DNA of 64,000 nucleotides, taken from positions 12,211 through 76,210 of the forward strand of contig JACJXK010000012.1 in assembly GCA_020636675.1 (NCBI GenBank), given 5' to 3'. The notes under the pieces were generated by a model, which was given only the letters and a program-made list of their open reading frames with translations, searched no databases and was not told where the DNA came from. Below are positions 55,106 through 64,000 of the stretch, in pieces; within the stretch, counting starts at the first letter, position 1; each line of letters opens with the position of its first letter. The position numbers were made by a program, and so were the translations under genes. The stretch comes from Prevotellaceae bacterium. GTDB taxonomy: Bacteria; Bacteroidota; Bacteroidia; Bacteroidales; Paludibacteraceae.

Positions 55106-55522
55106 TTAAGATTTTGCTTCTTCCTCTTTCTTCTCTTCGGAAAAATTGTTTTTTCCTGTCTCGATGAGGATGTTGTACCAGCTAATCACTTTTTTTATGT
55201 CGGAAGGGTAAACTCTATTCCTGTCGAAGTTTGGCAAGATAGTGGCGAAATATTCGCGAAGGACGTTTGCGTCGCTTTTCGGGTCTACGGAAGATTTGGC
55301 TCCATTCTCTTTCTTCTTTATTGATTCCAATACGGTTTTCAAAGGCACTTCGCTCTCGTCCGTGAAGATGGCAATGTCTGCCAATGAAATTATCTTTTCG
55401 TGCGAATAGGCAGGGATGCGCTTCTTCTCTGTCAACGACTCCACAATAAGCATGTTCTTGCCTTGCGATACTAATTCATATAATCCCGCTTTTCCTGATA
55501 TTGACAATATTTTCTTTAACAT
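55106..55522 (-). CDS. DUF5606-domain protein
   Basis: A 138-residue cytoplasmic protein of a Bacteroidetes-specific family without known function. From ATG 55522 it starts MLKKILSISGKAGLYELVSQGKNMLIVESL, an SH3-like small-barrel pattern, then a helical part with ILPNFDRNRVYPSDIKKVISWYNIL. The acidic/charged C-terminal tail ends in EEKKEEEAKS. The open frame continues 29 codons upstream without conserved sequence. It is monocistronic and diverges from bamD. Confidence 0.85.
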   Translation of the reverse strand: MLKKILSISGKAGLYELVSQGKNMLIVESLTEKKRIPAYSHEKIISLADIAIFTDESEVPLKTVLESIKKKENGAKSSVDPKSDANVLREYFATILPNFDRNRVYPSDIKKVISWYNILIETGKNNFSEEKKEEEAKS

Positions 55523-55740
55523 ACAACAATTTAGAATAAAAACGTTTATAAATATGTGCGGCATGGAGGCCGCACTGTGTTTTTTTGTGATTGCAAAAGT
55601 AACAATCAAAAAAAGAAAAACAAATTATTTGGGCTTCCATTCCGAATATTCGTCAGAAAGGAATGAGGAAGAAAAACGAAAAACTCGAATAATAATCGTT
55701 AAAAGTTTTGGATTTACTTTTTCTATTGGAATAGAATTGA

Positions 55741-55748
55741 TAATTTTG
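55741..55748 (+). promoter_or_regulatory. Putative -7 box of bamD
   Basis: TAATTTTG matches TAnnTTTG and would place the start about 10 nt before the ATG. No -33 match at 19-21 nt. Confidence 0.35.
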
Positions 55749-55763
55749 CGAATTAAAAATAAA

Positions 55764-56567
55764 ATGGCTATCAAGAAAATTTACATAGCGATACTATCCG
55801 TTGTGCTCTTGGCAGGATGCGGAGAGTATAATAAGATATTGAAGAGTACGGACAATGATCTGAAATTCTCCAAGGCGAAAGAATATTACGAAAGAGGCAA
55901 GTATCTGAATGCTGCAACCCTTTTGGAATCTGTTGTCACATCTTATAAAGGTACGGAGAAGGGAGAGGAGGCATTGCATTTGTTGGGTATGTCCTATTTT
56001 AAGAATGAGGACAATCTGACGGCGAAAAGTTACTTCGCTGGCTATTTCAGAAGCTACCCGAGGGGTAAATATGCGGAGGAGTGCAAGTTTTATGTGGGTA
56101 AATGCTATTATCTGGAATCTCCCGAACCTAAGTTGGATCAGGAGTTTACGAAAAAGGCGATAGATGAGTTCCTCTCTTTTGTGGAGCTTTACCCGAACAG
56201 CCAGCGTATGCCGGAGGTGATGAAAATGCTTGGCGAAATGAAGGATAAGTTAGCTTATAAGGCATATCTGAATGCTAAACTTTACCATAAATTGGGCAAT
56301 TATCAGGGTAATAATTATCAGTCTGCTGTCATTGCGGCACGAAACGCCATCAAGGAGTATCCTGCCAGTAAATATGAGGAGGAACTGATGTTCCTTATCT
56401 TGAAGTCCAAATTTTTGGAGGCAGAGGAGAGTGTTGCGGCTAAACAGGAAGAGAGATATAGGGATACGGTGGATGAATATTATAGTTTCGCCAATTACTA
56501 TCCTGAAAGTAAATATAAGAAGGAGGCTTTGCATATTTTTGAAAAGTCGTCTAAACATCTGAAATAA
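55764..56567 (+). CDS. bamD: BamD-like outer-membrane assembly lipoprotein
   Basis: Periplasmic TPR lipoprotein of the BAM complex, which folds outer-membrane barrels. From ATG 55764 the 267 residues carry a lipoprotein signal with lipobox LLAGC (Cys19) and repeated helical TPR pairs (YYERGKYLNAATLLESVV, HLLGMSYFKNEDNLTAKSYFAGYFRSYPRGKYAEE and so on). The open frame extends 116 codons further upstream without homology. It is 27 bp upstream of the omega gene; the bamD-omega-coaBC-DUF4835-recN order is characteristic of Bacteroidales. Confidence 0.92.
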   Translation: MAIKKIYIAILSVVLLAGCGEYNKILKSTDNDLKFSKAKEYYERGKYLNAATLLESVVTSYKGTEKGEEALHLLGMSYFKNEDNLTAKSYFAGYFRSYPRGKYAEECKFYVGKCYYLESPEPKLDQEFTKKAIDEFLSFVELYPNSQRMPEVMKMLGEMKDKLAYKAYLNAKLYHKLGNYQGNNYQSAVIAARNAIKEYPASKYEEELMFLILKSKFLEAEESVAAKQEERYRDTVDEYYSFANYYPESKYKKEALHIFEKSSKHLK

Positions 56568-56594
56568 GAATCAAAAAAACATATTTTCAACATT

Positions 56595-56921
56595 ATGGAT
56601 TACAAGAAAGTATCGGCTCCGTCCTCAACAATCACACGAGACATCAATTCTTTGTGTGCAGATACCGGCAATATTTACAAAACGGTGAACATCATCGGGA
56701 AAAGGTCTAACCAGATCAGTGTTGAGATAAAGGACGAGTTGGAAAAGAAATTGCAGGAATTCGCTTCTTATAATGACAATTTGGAAGAGGTGTTTGAGAA
56801 TAGGGAGCAGATTGAGATTTCCCGTTTCTACGAGAAGCTGCCAAAGTCAAACTTGATAGCTTGTCAGGAATATATCGAGGGTAAGGTTTATTGGAGAGAC
56901 CCATTGAAGGATAAACAATAG
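56595..56921 (+). CDS. RNA polymerase omega (Rpb6-type) subunit
   Basis: A 108-residue protein that fits the Bacteroidetes omega/Rpb6 family: SSTITRDINSLCADTGNIYKTVNIIGKRSNQISVEIKDELEKKLQEF corresponds to the conserved helix pair that clamps the beta' C-terminus. It is positioned between bamD and coaBC as in related genomes. It ends 37 bp before a strong terminator. Confidence 0.85.
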   Translation: MDYKKVSAPSSTITRDINSLCADTGNIYKTVNIIGKRSNQISVEIKDELEKKLQEFASYNDNLEEVFENREQIEISRFYEKLPKSNLIACQEYIEGKVYWRDPLKDKQ

Positions 56922-56958
56922 TATTTTTTATTATCCCGAAAATTCAGGAAAAAGGAAA

Positions 56959-56997
56959 AGATAAAGAGCTATTCTTATAGTCCTTTGTCTTTTTTTT
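56959..56997 (+). terminator. Terminator after the omega gene
   Basis: 14-nt arms 56959-56972 and 56977-56990 pair with one mismatch and two wobbles around a TCTT loop. Seven T follow (56991-56997). It suggests coaBC has its own promoter or depends on readthrough. Confidence 0.8.
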
Positions 56998-57143
56998 GTT
57001 TTATAACGAAGGCAAGAGTAACTTAGAGAGGGTAGATGGACTACCTCTTTTGTCGTACAATCATTTGTTCTTTTCCTTCTTTTGTGAGATCCCGAATCCG
57101 AGACATGTCCATCGTAGTCGGATCTGAAAAATCGTAAGATATT

Positions 57144-58343
57144 ATGCTGAAAGGGAAAAACATCATATTGGGCATAACTGGCGGCATTGCTGCGTATAAG
57201 TCGGCATTGCTTGTCCGTGAGTTGGTAAAGAGAGGGGCAGACGTGAAGGTGGTCATGACTCCGCTGGCCAAGCAGTTCATTACTCCGCTCACGCTGGCTA
57301 CCTTGTCTGGCCATCCTATTATGGTAGACTTCTTCAACCCAGAGAATGGAGAGTGGAACAGCCATGTGAAGTTGGGCTTGTGGGCTGACGCTTATCTGAT
57401 AGCTCCTGCTACCGCCAATTCTTTAGGAAAAATGGCGAACGGAATAGCTGATAATCTTTTGCTTACTACCTATCTTTCTGCTAAATGTCCTGTGTTTGTT
57501 GCACCGGCCATGGATCTTGATATGTATGCCCATCCGTCGGTGCAGCGCAATTTGGATAGACTCCGGATGGACGGCGTCCGCGTGATACAACCGGGAACGG
57601 GTTTCCTCGCCAGCGGACTCGAAGGAAAGGGAAGAATGGAGGAGCCTGTTGCTATTGTAGAGAGCGTGGAGCTTTTTTTCTCGGCAAAAGAAGATATGAA
57701 GGGCAAACGGGTGATGATTACGGCCGGCCCTACATACGAAAAGATAGATCCGGTTCGTTTTATAGGCAACTATTCGTCAGGAAAGATGGGCTATGCATTG
57801 GCGGAAGAGTGTGCGGAACGCGGGGCTGAGGTCCTCCTGATTTCTGGTCCGGTACAGGTAAGGGCTACCCATCCGAATATCCGCGTGCTGCAGGTGGAGT
57901 CGGCGGCTGAGATGTATGAGTCTGCAGTGGAGGCGTCGCCTTCCCAAGATGTGGAGATCCTTTGCGCCGCAGTGGCCGATTATACTCCTACCCATCCGGT
58001 AGGCCGGAAAATGAAACGGGAGAAAATAGGCGATTTCTCTTTGGAACTTACGGCTACCCGTGATATTGCGGCGGCTTTGGGCGAACGGAAGAAAGAGGGC
58101 CAGCTACTCATCGGTTTCGCATTGGAAACGAACGATGAGATGTCTAATGCCAAAGGCAAGTGCGAACGTAAAAACCTTGATTTTATCGTGCTCAACTCTT
58201 TGAACGATAAGAATGCGGGTTTCCGGTATGATACGAATAAAATTACGATTATTGACAGACAAGGCCGGATTTCTCCCTATGAGTTGAAGGATAAACGGCT
58301 GGTGGCTAAGGATATAATTGATTATGCGAAGAAACTTCTTTGA
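57144..58343 (+). CDS. coaBC: CoaBC, phosphopantothenoylcysteine decarboxylase/synthetase
   Basis: Bifunctional coenzyme A biosynthesis enzyme: the C-terminal half joins cysteine to 4'-phosphopantothenate with CTP, the N-terminal flavoprotein half decarboxylates the product. The 399 residues start with the FMN-binding NIILGITGGIAAYKSALLVREL (about 5-26), carry the PAMDLDMYAHPSVQRN active-site stretch (about 120-135), and in the CoaB half GPTYEKIDPVRFIGNYSSGKMGYALAEE (about 195-222) and AAVADYTP followed by KMKREK. Length is normal. It lies 25 bp upstream of the DUF4835 gene. Confidence 0.97.
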   Translation: MLKGKNIILGITGGIAAYKSALLVRELVKRGADVKVVMTPLAKQFITPLTLATLSGHPIMVDFFNPENGEWNSHVKLGLWADAYLIAPATANSLGKMANGIADNLLLTTYLSAKCPVFVAPAMDLDMYAHPSVQRNLDRLRMDGVRVIQPGTGFLASGLEGKGRMEEPVAIVESVELFFSAKEDMKGKRVMITAGPTYEKIDPVRFIGNYSSGKMGYALAEECAERGAEVLLISGPVQVRATHPNIRVLQVESAAEMYESAVEASPSQDVEILCAAVADYTPTHPVGRKMKREKIGDFSLELTATRDIAAALGERKKEGQLLIGFALETNDEMSNAKGKCERKNLDFIVLNSLNDKNAGFRYDTNKITIIDRQGRISPYELKDKRLVAKDIIDYAKKLL

Positions 58344-58368
58344 TTAAAAACTAACATAAAAACTCACC

Positions 58369-59259
58369 ATGAGAATATTTTGCATCGTTTCGATTCTTTT
58401 CTTCTCTTTGCAACTCACATTTGCTCAGGAGTTAGATTGCCGCATCCAAGTGAATACGGACAACATAGAGGGGACAAACAAGGATATATACACGGAGTTG
58501 GGTAATAGACTGACCGAATTCATCAACTCAAGGAAATGGACGGATGCCATATTCTTGAACGAAGAACGCATTAACTGTAACTTCATCATAACCATCACCT
58601 CCGTTGCTGGCGACAGCTACTCTGGTTCGTTGCAGATTCAGGCCAACCGTCCTGTCTACAATTCGTCATATACGACCACTTTGTTCAACTTTAAGGACGA
58701 AAACTTCAAGTTTACTTATGCGCAGGCCGATCGCCTGGAGTTTAACGAGAATACGTACGAGTCTAACTTGATGTCGGTGATGGCCTATTATGTGAATGTG
58801 ATTTTGGGATTAAACTTCGACTCTTACAGCCGTTGTGGCGGAACAAGGTATTTTGAGAAGGCGGAGGCTATCGCGACCTTGGCGCAGTCGTCGGATGATT
58901 TGGGTTGGAAGGCTTTCCAAAGCGATAAGAACCGTTATGCCTTGATCAGCAACTATCGTGACGAACGGCTTCGTAAGTTGAGGGATGTGAGCTATGAGTA
59001 CCACCGGCTTGGATTAGACGAAATGGTGTTTAGTGTAGATAAAGGACGAAATAAGATATACGACAATCTTCCGTATTTGCAGGAGGTGAATCGGGAAAAA
59101 CCATATTCTGTTGCTCTGCAGATTTTCATGGAGGCGAAGATGAACGAACTTTTGGATATGTTCCGTGATGCGACATCGGATGAGAAGAAAAAGGTATATG
59201 ATGTGATGATCTCCATCTTGCCTACTCGGTCGCAGAAGTTGAAGGAGCTGTTGAATTGA
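58369..59259 (+). CDS. DUF4835-domain periplasmic protein
   Basis: A 296-residue protein with a signal peptide (about 1-20, LTFAQ). It matches the Bacteroidetes DUF4835 family, whose function is not known. Landmarks are ELDCRIQVNTDNIEGTNKDIYTELGNRLTEFINSRKW after the signal peptide, RPVYNSSYTTTLFNFKD and the NVILGLNFDSYSRCGG stretch. It lies between coaBC and recN with short gaps, an arrangement conserved in the order; the shared operon suggests co-transcription and not a shared function. Confidence 0.9.
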   Translation: MRIFCIVSILFFSLQLTFAQELDCRIQVNTDNIEGTNKDIYTELGNRLTEFINSRKWTDAIFLNEERINCNFIITITSVAGDSYSGSLQIQANRPVYNSSYTTTLFNFKDENFKFTYAQADRLEFNENTYESNLMSVMAYYVNVILGLNFDSYSRCGGTRYFEKAEAIATLAQSSDDLGWKAFQSDKNRYALISNYRDERLRKLRDVSYEYHRLGLDEMVFSVDKGRNKIYDNLPYLQEVNREKPYSVALQIFMEAKMNELLDMFRDATSDEKKKVYDVMISILPTRSQKLKELLN

Positions 59260-59336
59260 TAGGGATAAATCTCATTATCCTTCCAAATATGGAGGGATAA
59301 CTGAAGAACACGAGAGAAAACAATAAACGCAGAGGT

Positions 59337-60998
59337 ATGTTAAAGAGACTTTTGGTAGAAAACTACGCGTTGATAGACAAGTCGGTTGTTGATGTACAGC
59401 CTGGGTTCTCTGTCATAACTGGCGAAACGGGTGCCGGAAAATCAATTCTTCTAGGTGCTTTGGGCCTCATATTGGGGCAGCGGGCAGATTCGAAGGCGTT
59501 GAAGGACGCGGAGCGGAAATGTGTGGTGGAGGCTCTCTTTGACGTGTCCAAATATGGACTGCAATCTTTTTTCGATTCTGAAAATCTTGACTATGATGAC
59601 GAATGCATCATCCGTCGTGAGATATTGCCGAATGGCAAATCCCGTTCGTTTGTCAATGACACACCGGCTAATGTTTCCACGTTGAAATCGCTGGGTGAGA
59701 GGTTGATAGACATACACTCCCAACACGAAAATCTTCTGCTCAACGACAGCCATTTCCAACTCAAGATAGTGGATGCCATTGCGGATAACGAGAAATTATT
59801 GGCCGATTATCGGAATGTCTATTCTAAATACGAAGAGGATAAACGTGCTTTGGCTCGCCTACAGGAGGAGGTGGCGCGGCAGAATGCCAATCGTGATTAT
59901 CTGGAGTTTCAACTGAAGCAGTTGCAGGATGCTGCTTTGGAGAAGGATGAACAGACGTTGATGGAGTCGGAGTCGGAGCGTTTGTCTCATAGCAATGAGA
60001 TTAAAGAGAGCCTTTCGAAGGCATTGTGGTTGCTGGACGAGAACGAACAGGCTGTGAACCCTTCTCTCAAAGATGCCGTCGCAGCCTTGAAGTCGGCTTG
60101 CCAATATATGCCGGAGGTCGCTGCGTTGTCTGCCAGACTGGATTCTTGTCTGATCGAAACAAAAGATATTGTGCGGGAATTGGAGGTGCGGTGTAACGAC
60201 GTGGAGGTGGATCCTAACCGTTTGGATGCGGTAAATGAACGTTTGGATCTGATTTATACTTTGGAGAAGAAACATGGTGTGGACTCTGTCGGAGAATTGT
60301 TGTCTTTGCAAGACTCGTTTGACACACAGCTGCAGATGCTGGACTCTAGTGTGGATGAAGTGGAGGTGCTGGAGAAACGTATTGCGGAACAGATGAAATC
60401 ATTGTTGTCGATGGCGGAAAAACTGACTGCGGCAAGAAAAAAGCAGGCTCCAAAGATAGAAGAGTCGATACTCGAATTGCTTCGTTGTTTGGGAATGCCG
60501 AATGCGAAATTGAAGATCGAATTCAGAATGTTGCGGGAGCCATGCGTGAATGGTTTGGATGAGGTGAATTTCCTTTTCTCTGCCAATAAGGACAAATCAT
60601 TACAGCCAATAGCCTCGATAGCCTCCGGTGGCGAAATATCGAGAGTGATGCTTAGTTTGAAGTCTGTCTTGTCCCAGTCTTCCGATTTGCCAACAATCAT
60701 CCTAGATGAGATTGATACGGGTGTCTCTGGCGAGATAGCCGACAAGATGGGCGATTTGATGTGGCAGATGGGAAAGAGTATGCAGGTGGTCAGCATTACC
60801 CATTTGCCTCAGATTGCGGCGAAGGGGACTGTGCATTATAAGGTTTACAAGATGGATGATGAGAATACCACCACCTCCCGTATCCGACAGTTGACGGAAG
60901 AGGAGAGAATCCGTGAAATAGCACAGATGTTGAGCGGATCCAGTCTGTCTGAAGCGGCCGTCAATAATGCGAAGGAGTTACTGCAGGCTTCTCGATAG
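59337..60998 (+). CDS. recN: RecN, DNA repair SMC-like ATPase
   Basis: SMC-type ATPase that acts on DNA double-strand breaks. The 553 residues have Walker A GETGAGKS (29-36), two coiled-coil stretches (about 150-230 and 290-370), the ABC signature IASGGEISRVMLSLKSVL (near 420-440) and Walker B PTIILDEIDTGVSGE (near 453-467). Length is normal. It is last in the + strand run from bamD and convergent with the HD-domain gene. Confidence 0.97.
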   Translation: MLKRLLVENYALIDKSVVDVQPGFSVITGETGAGKSILLGALGLILGQRADSKALKDAERKCVVEALFDVSKYGLQSFFDSENLDYDDECIIRREILPNGKSRSFVNDTPANVSTLKSLGERLIDIHSQHENLLLNDSHFQLKIVDAIADNEKLLADYRNVYSKYEEDKRALARLQEEVARQNANRDYLEFQLKQLQDAALEKDEQTLMESESERLSHSNEIKESLSKALWLLDENEQAVNPSLKDAVAALKSACQYMPEVAALSARLDSCLIETKDIVRELEVRCNDVEVDPNRLDAVNERLDLIYTLEKKHGVDSVGELLSLQDSFDTQLQMLDSSVDEVEVLEKRIAEQMKSLLSMAEKLTAARKKQAPKIEESILELLRCLGMPNAKLKIEFRMLREPCVNGLDEVNFLFSANKDKSLQPIASIASGGEISRVMLSLKSVLSQSSDLPTIILDEIDTGVSGEIADKMGDLMWQMGKSMQVVSITHLPQIAAKGTVHYKVYKMDDENTTTSRIRQLTEEERIREIAQMLSGSSLSEAAVNNAKELLQASR

Positions 60999-61175
60999 GC
61001 GGCAAAAATTGTTGATGGGAATGCCGAATTTTCATTCCTACTTTTGGACATTTTTCGTGTTTTTGTGAAAATGCGAACTTATTCATGACCGGAATGAAAA
61101 ATTGCTCCGCTCTTCTTTATGTAAGGAAGCCGGAGTCTGGTTGTGGTCAGTCCTATTCCTTTTCTGGGAAATCGA

Positions 61176-61808
61176 TTATAGCTCGTCAATCTCCGCCTCT
61201 GAGCGTTCCAAGATGCTGGCGGCAAGAGAGTCTGCCGCTTGGATGATGGAGACTAATGGATATAGGCAACGGGAAGTGTCGTAGCAGCGTTGGTCCTCGT
61301 AGCTGTTCATGTTGATGCCCCATGCGCCCATGTGCCATCGTATGGCAAGCATCTCAGCTTCTGTCATCTCTAGTCCGCTACAGAGGAGAAAAATTACCGA
61401 TTTTTCTCCATGCCCCATCGGAAAATTCTTGTATGTCACTTTATATCCTTCCGTGTCCTCCCAATTTCCTAACGCATTTTTCCTTTTCTTGACAGAACGT
61501 TTGTATATGTCTATCTTGCAGACGTCGTGAAGTAGGCTGGCAATGATGACGCTTTCCCTTTTTACCTCTTTCTCGATTCCTGGTTCCAAATTCTTCATGC
61601 CTTCCCATATGGATAGAGCTGCTTTGCATGTGTTGATAGAATGGAGCATCAATCCGCCTTCCGTGTTTAGATGATGGTTGGATGATGCAGGGGCAGTGAA
61701 AAAGCCTTGCGTCTCCAACTCTTGTATGACATCTTCTACGCCATCCCGTTCTGTAGAACGGAGAAGCTCTAAAAATTCGTTTTTGCAACCCATGTTGTCA
61801 TTTTTCAT
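61176..61808 (-). CDS. HD-domain phosphohydrolase
   Basis: A 210-residue metal-dependent HD-superfamily protein. HSINTCKAALSIWEGM (about 55-70), the LLHDVCKIDIYKR signature (about 92-104), FPMGHGEKSVIFLL (about 128-141) and a final Asp in IIQAADSLAASI supply the expected H...HD...D ligands. The substrate is unknown; relatives hydrolyse nucleotides or cyclic nucleotides. It is convergent with recN over 177 bp that show no strong terminator. Internal Met codons at residues 6 and 53 exist; the first Met gives the complete N-terminal helix. Confidence 0.85.
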   Translation of the reverse strand: MKNDNMGCKNEFLELLRSTERDGVEDVIQELETQGFFTAPASSNHHLNTEGGLMLHSINTCKAALSIWEGMKNLEPGIEKEVKRESVIIASLLHDVCKIDIYKRSVKKRKNALGNWEDTEGYKVTYKNFPMGHGEKSVIFLLCSGLEMTEAEMLAIRWHMGAWGINMNSYEDQRCYDTSRCLYPLVSIIQAADSLAASILERSEAEIDEL

Positions 61809-62061
61809 ATTATGATTGTATTGAATTATTCTTGCGAGTCGGTAATCGAAATGTTCTTATCCTGTCAGTCGTTTCATTTGACTGGAAGATCTTCTTGATA
61901 ATAAATATATCAGACGAATTCGTTTGTTATTCTAACCGTAATTTTCAAGGGGGAAAGTTTCGCTTTTGAAAATATTTTATTGTCAGATGTCCTGTAATGA
62001 TGCAATTGTCCTACAGAATCTTTCTTGCTTCTAGCATGTAAAGCAATCTTTCTACGGAGAC

Positions 62062-62730
62062 TTACTTGATTTCTTTAGTGCAAAAATAACTCAATACGAT
62101 TTTTCCTCCGGCAGGAGAATCATTCTCTATTGTATTGATAGTCTTGCTACGTGTTACGGTAAGCATGCCTTTCAAATCGCCTAACTTGACGATGTTCCCA
62201 ATGACCTCTAACGTCTGCGAAGAATAAACGCCGCCATCCTCCCATTCTATCATAGCGGAAATTGAGGTGTTTTCCTGGTCTTCGCCTATCCACGCTATTT
62301 CAGTATTGCCATCTAAGGTCGTCTCTTCTCCAAGGTGAAATCCTTTGATGTCACTTGTTTTGACCGTATTGGTCAACGTCATGTTTTTTTTGCGGATAAA
62401 TTTGAACTCAACGGATTTTATTCCTTTGCCCAAGTCTAAATGATACGGATACGTATTTGTATTATTCAAGTCAATGCCATATTCGGTCAATTCTGAGCCA
62501 TTGATCCAAAGACTCTGCTCTCCATCCAACTTGATGGAATTCAATACATCCTCCTTGTCTTTGCTGAAATGGGCATAGGCAGTTACTCCTTCTTCTGAAA
62601 TTGATACCGCATAATCTTGATAAAAGGGAGTGTCGCCTAAATCTTCAGAATCATCCTGCGAACAAGATGCCATCCATGCTCCCAAAAGCATTATAGAACA
62701 GATATTCCAAATTGTTGATAATCTTTTCAT
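62062..62730 (-). CDS. Lipoprotein of unknown function
   Basis: I do not recognise a named family. The 222 residues have a lipoprotein signal peptide with lipobox WMASC (Cys23), an acidic stretch (SQDDSEDLGDTP) that could act as a surface-export signal in this phylum, and a beta-rich body with no catalytic motif. The C-terminal AGGKIVLSYFCTKEIK suggests a final strand. It is monocistronic and diverges from the PL11 gene; a TACTTTTG -7-like box stands at 62814-62821 on the - strand. Confidence 0.65.
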   Translation of the reverse strand: MKRLSTIWNICSIMLLGAWMASCSQDDSEDLGDTPFYQDYAVSISEEGVTAYAHFSKDKEDVLNSIKLDGEQSLWINGSELTEYGIDLNNTNTYPYHLDLGKGIKSVEFKFIRKKNMTLTNTVKTSDIKGFHLGEETTLDGNTEIAWIGEDQENTSISAMIEWEDGGVYSSQTLEVIGNIVKLGDLKGMLTVTRSKTINTIENDSPAGGKIVLSYFCTKEIK

Positions 62731-63129
62731 GAATTTTTCGTTTTATACAGAATCCGTTATGTATAGATTTTGGGAAATGGATTCTTAATTTCTCCTAATC
62801 TTTGTTATTCGAAACAAAAGTACTGCTTTTTTATAAATTAGATGAATCGAAATGCTTGATTTGTGTGCTTGGATGAGGTTCCCGGATTAAATAAATTATG
62901 GGTCTGTATTGAATGGATAGTTTGGCAGTTTAGAAGGAAGAAAGATTCCCTGCTTTTCCCCAATGATATTTCCTCTCTTTCTGAAAAATCGTTTGTAAAG
63001 TTGCGTTTTGCACGATTTTTACAACATTTTGATTGAAAAATCCACTATAGATAGCTTGTTTACTTTTATTTTTGTTTTCCTTGAAAGAGGAAGGCTGTGA
63101 TTATATTTAAAATTTGTTATTTTAATACC
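62731..63129. other. Divergent spacer between the lipoprotein and PL11 genes
   Basis: 399 bp. It has -7-like boxes for both directions: TACTTTTG (- strand, 62814-62821) and TATTTTTG (+ strand, 63067-63074). Neither has a TTG at the right distance. No gene seen. Confidence 0.4.
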
Positions 63130-64000
63130 ATGATAAAAAAACATATTCTTTTATTTTTTCTTTTAGCCCTTGCTGTGCAATCCTATTCGCAGCGGCAAGT
63201 GGAAAGGCTGAATCGTGGCGTTGTCGCCACTCGAAATGGAAACGCTTCTGCCTATGTAGGTTGGCGTCTTCTTGCGTTAGAAGATTGGTCGGTAGGTTTC
63301 AATGTGTATAAGTCGGTTGGCGGGGAAACTGCCGTACTTTGCAATGCTTCGCCGATTACCAGCAGTACGAATTTCGTCGATAGAAACGTGGATTATTCCA
63401 AGGAGAATGTCTATACGATAAAGACCGTCAGCAACGGTATCGAATCCGAGGTGGGCGAGTCGTACACGCTTGCTGCCGAAACGCCCAACCGGGCTTTTAT
63501 CCCAATAACATTGAAGCCATATAATGACGGCACTGTTTACGACGTGGTTCATGTGTATGTGGGCGATGTAGATGGGGATGGCGATTTCGACTACATTGTG
63601 AAGCGCGTGCCGCAAGATGCTGCAAACTACAGCATCAAACTGGATGCGTATAGCAATGAGGGAAATTTCTTGTGGACGGTCGATTTGGGCATGAATCAGG
63701 AAACTTACATCAATACGATGACGGCACCCGTGCTTGTTGCCGATTTCAATGGCGACGGGAAGGCGGAGGTCATTTCCCGAACCTACGAGGGAACCCGTTT
63801 CGGAGATGGCACTACCATTGGCGATACGAATGGAGATGGACGTACGGATTATAACTCCCACGCCGGTTCCGGAACGGCTGCCAATGTGATGTCAGGCCCG
63901 GAGTTCATCTCCCTGATAGAGGGTGCAACAGGTAAGGAGTTGGACCGTAACTACTTCATCAGCCGTGACCTTTATACGCAGGACAAAAACGGATGGGGCG
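63130..64000 (+). CDS. PL11 rhamnogalacturonan lyase (3' end cut by window)
   Basis: Secreted polysaccharide lyase that cleaves the rhamnogalacturonan I backbone of pectin. The ATG at 63130 opens a frame that stays open to the window end (290 codons; family length about 610-620, so roughly half is present). A signal peptide (about 1-20, VQSYSQ) is followed by the PL11 opening RQVERLNRGVVATRNGNASAYVGWRLL and a beta-propeller with calcium-binding repeats GDVDGDGDFD, DFNGDGKAE and DTNGDGRTD. It diverges from the lipoprotein gene. Downstream neighbours, possibly a pectin locus, lie beyond the edge. Confidence 0.92.
   Translation, partial: MIKKHILLFFLLALAVQSYSQRQVERLNRGVVATRNGNASAYVGWRLLALEDWSVGFNVYKSVGGETAVLCNASPITSSTNFVDRNVDYSKENVYTIKTVSNGIESEVGESYTLAAETPNRAFIPITLKPYNDGTVYDVVHVYVGDVDGDGDFDYIVKRVPQDAANYSIKLDAYSNEGNFLWTVDLGMNQETYINTMTAPVLVADFNGDGKAEVISRTYEGTRFGDGTTIGDTNGDGRTDYNSHAGSGTAANVMSGPEFISLIEGATGKELDRNYFISRDLYTQDKNGWG

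Noticed and set aside
55416..55763. 116 extra codons at the start of bamD
   Set aside because: They overlap the DUF5606 gene on the other strand, lack conservation, and would bury the lipoprotein signal.
1..64000. tRNA and rRNA genes
   Set aside because: I looked for GTTCRANYC-type T-loops with CCA-like ends in the gaps and for rRNA-like stretches and found none I could support; a tRNAscan-SE run would settle it.

Overview
The window looks like a chromosomal segment of a member of the Bacteroidetes, most likely order Bacteroidales. The reasons are the gene families (PorP/SprF, type IX secretion sorting domains, DUF4835, DUF5606, DUF4380, Rpb6-type omega, large single-chain PurL), the absence of Shine-Dalgarno-like starts, and several clean Bacteroidetes promoters (TTG/TTTG, 19-20 nt, TAnnTTTG). 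I cannot name the genus.

Layout: 1-6276 is the end of a division and cell-wall cluster on the + strand: murG (5' end cut by the window), murC, ftsQ, ftsA, ftsZ and a YqeY-like gene. A membrane-anchored AraC regulator follows on the - strand. Positions 7491-8321 hold no convincing gene but three strong hairpins. 8322-17485 is a three-gene - strand operon: a 2296-residue Ig-repeat surface protein with a type B type IX secretion sorting domain, an OmpA-like protein and a PorP/SprF-like outer-membrane protein. purL follows on the - strand, then a + strand pair of family 3 glycosidases, the second broken by a frameshift and a nonsense codon.

27080-32390 is a probable - strand sugar-uptake operon (TonB-dependent receptor, MFS sugar transporter, ROK kinase, small ABM-domain protein). 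asd and a lamin-tail surface protein diverge from a shared promoter region near 33.84 kb. A complete IS1380-family element (35781-37371, 5-bp target duplication) sits just upstream of an uncharacterised outer-membrane protein gene. uvrA, an Rpn/PD-(D/E)XK nuclease gene with a 12-bp minisatellite, a DUF4380 pair and a secreted GH26 mannanase follow, all on the - strand.

46.4-47.1 kb holds a protein-less group II intron wedged between the fumarase gene and a perfect 17-bp hairpin that was probably its terminator. The rest is largely housekeeping: class I fumarase, gyrB, two tandem rhomboid proteases with an overlapping exonuclease/phosphatase-fold gene, HU, DUF5606, then + strand bamD, omega, coaBC, DUF4835 and recN. 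An HD-domain gene, a lipoprotein and the 5' part of a PL11 rhamnogalacturonan lyase close the window.

Together the accessory genes suggest a plant-polysaccharide user (mannan, pectin, beta-glucosides) that exports at least some enzymes and a giant adhesin through a type IX secretion system whose core genes lie outside this window. The best leads are the giant adhesin operon, the intron insertion and the structured non-coding stretches at 7.5-8.3 kb and 54.5-54.8 kb.
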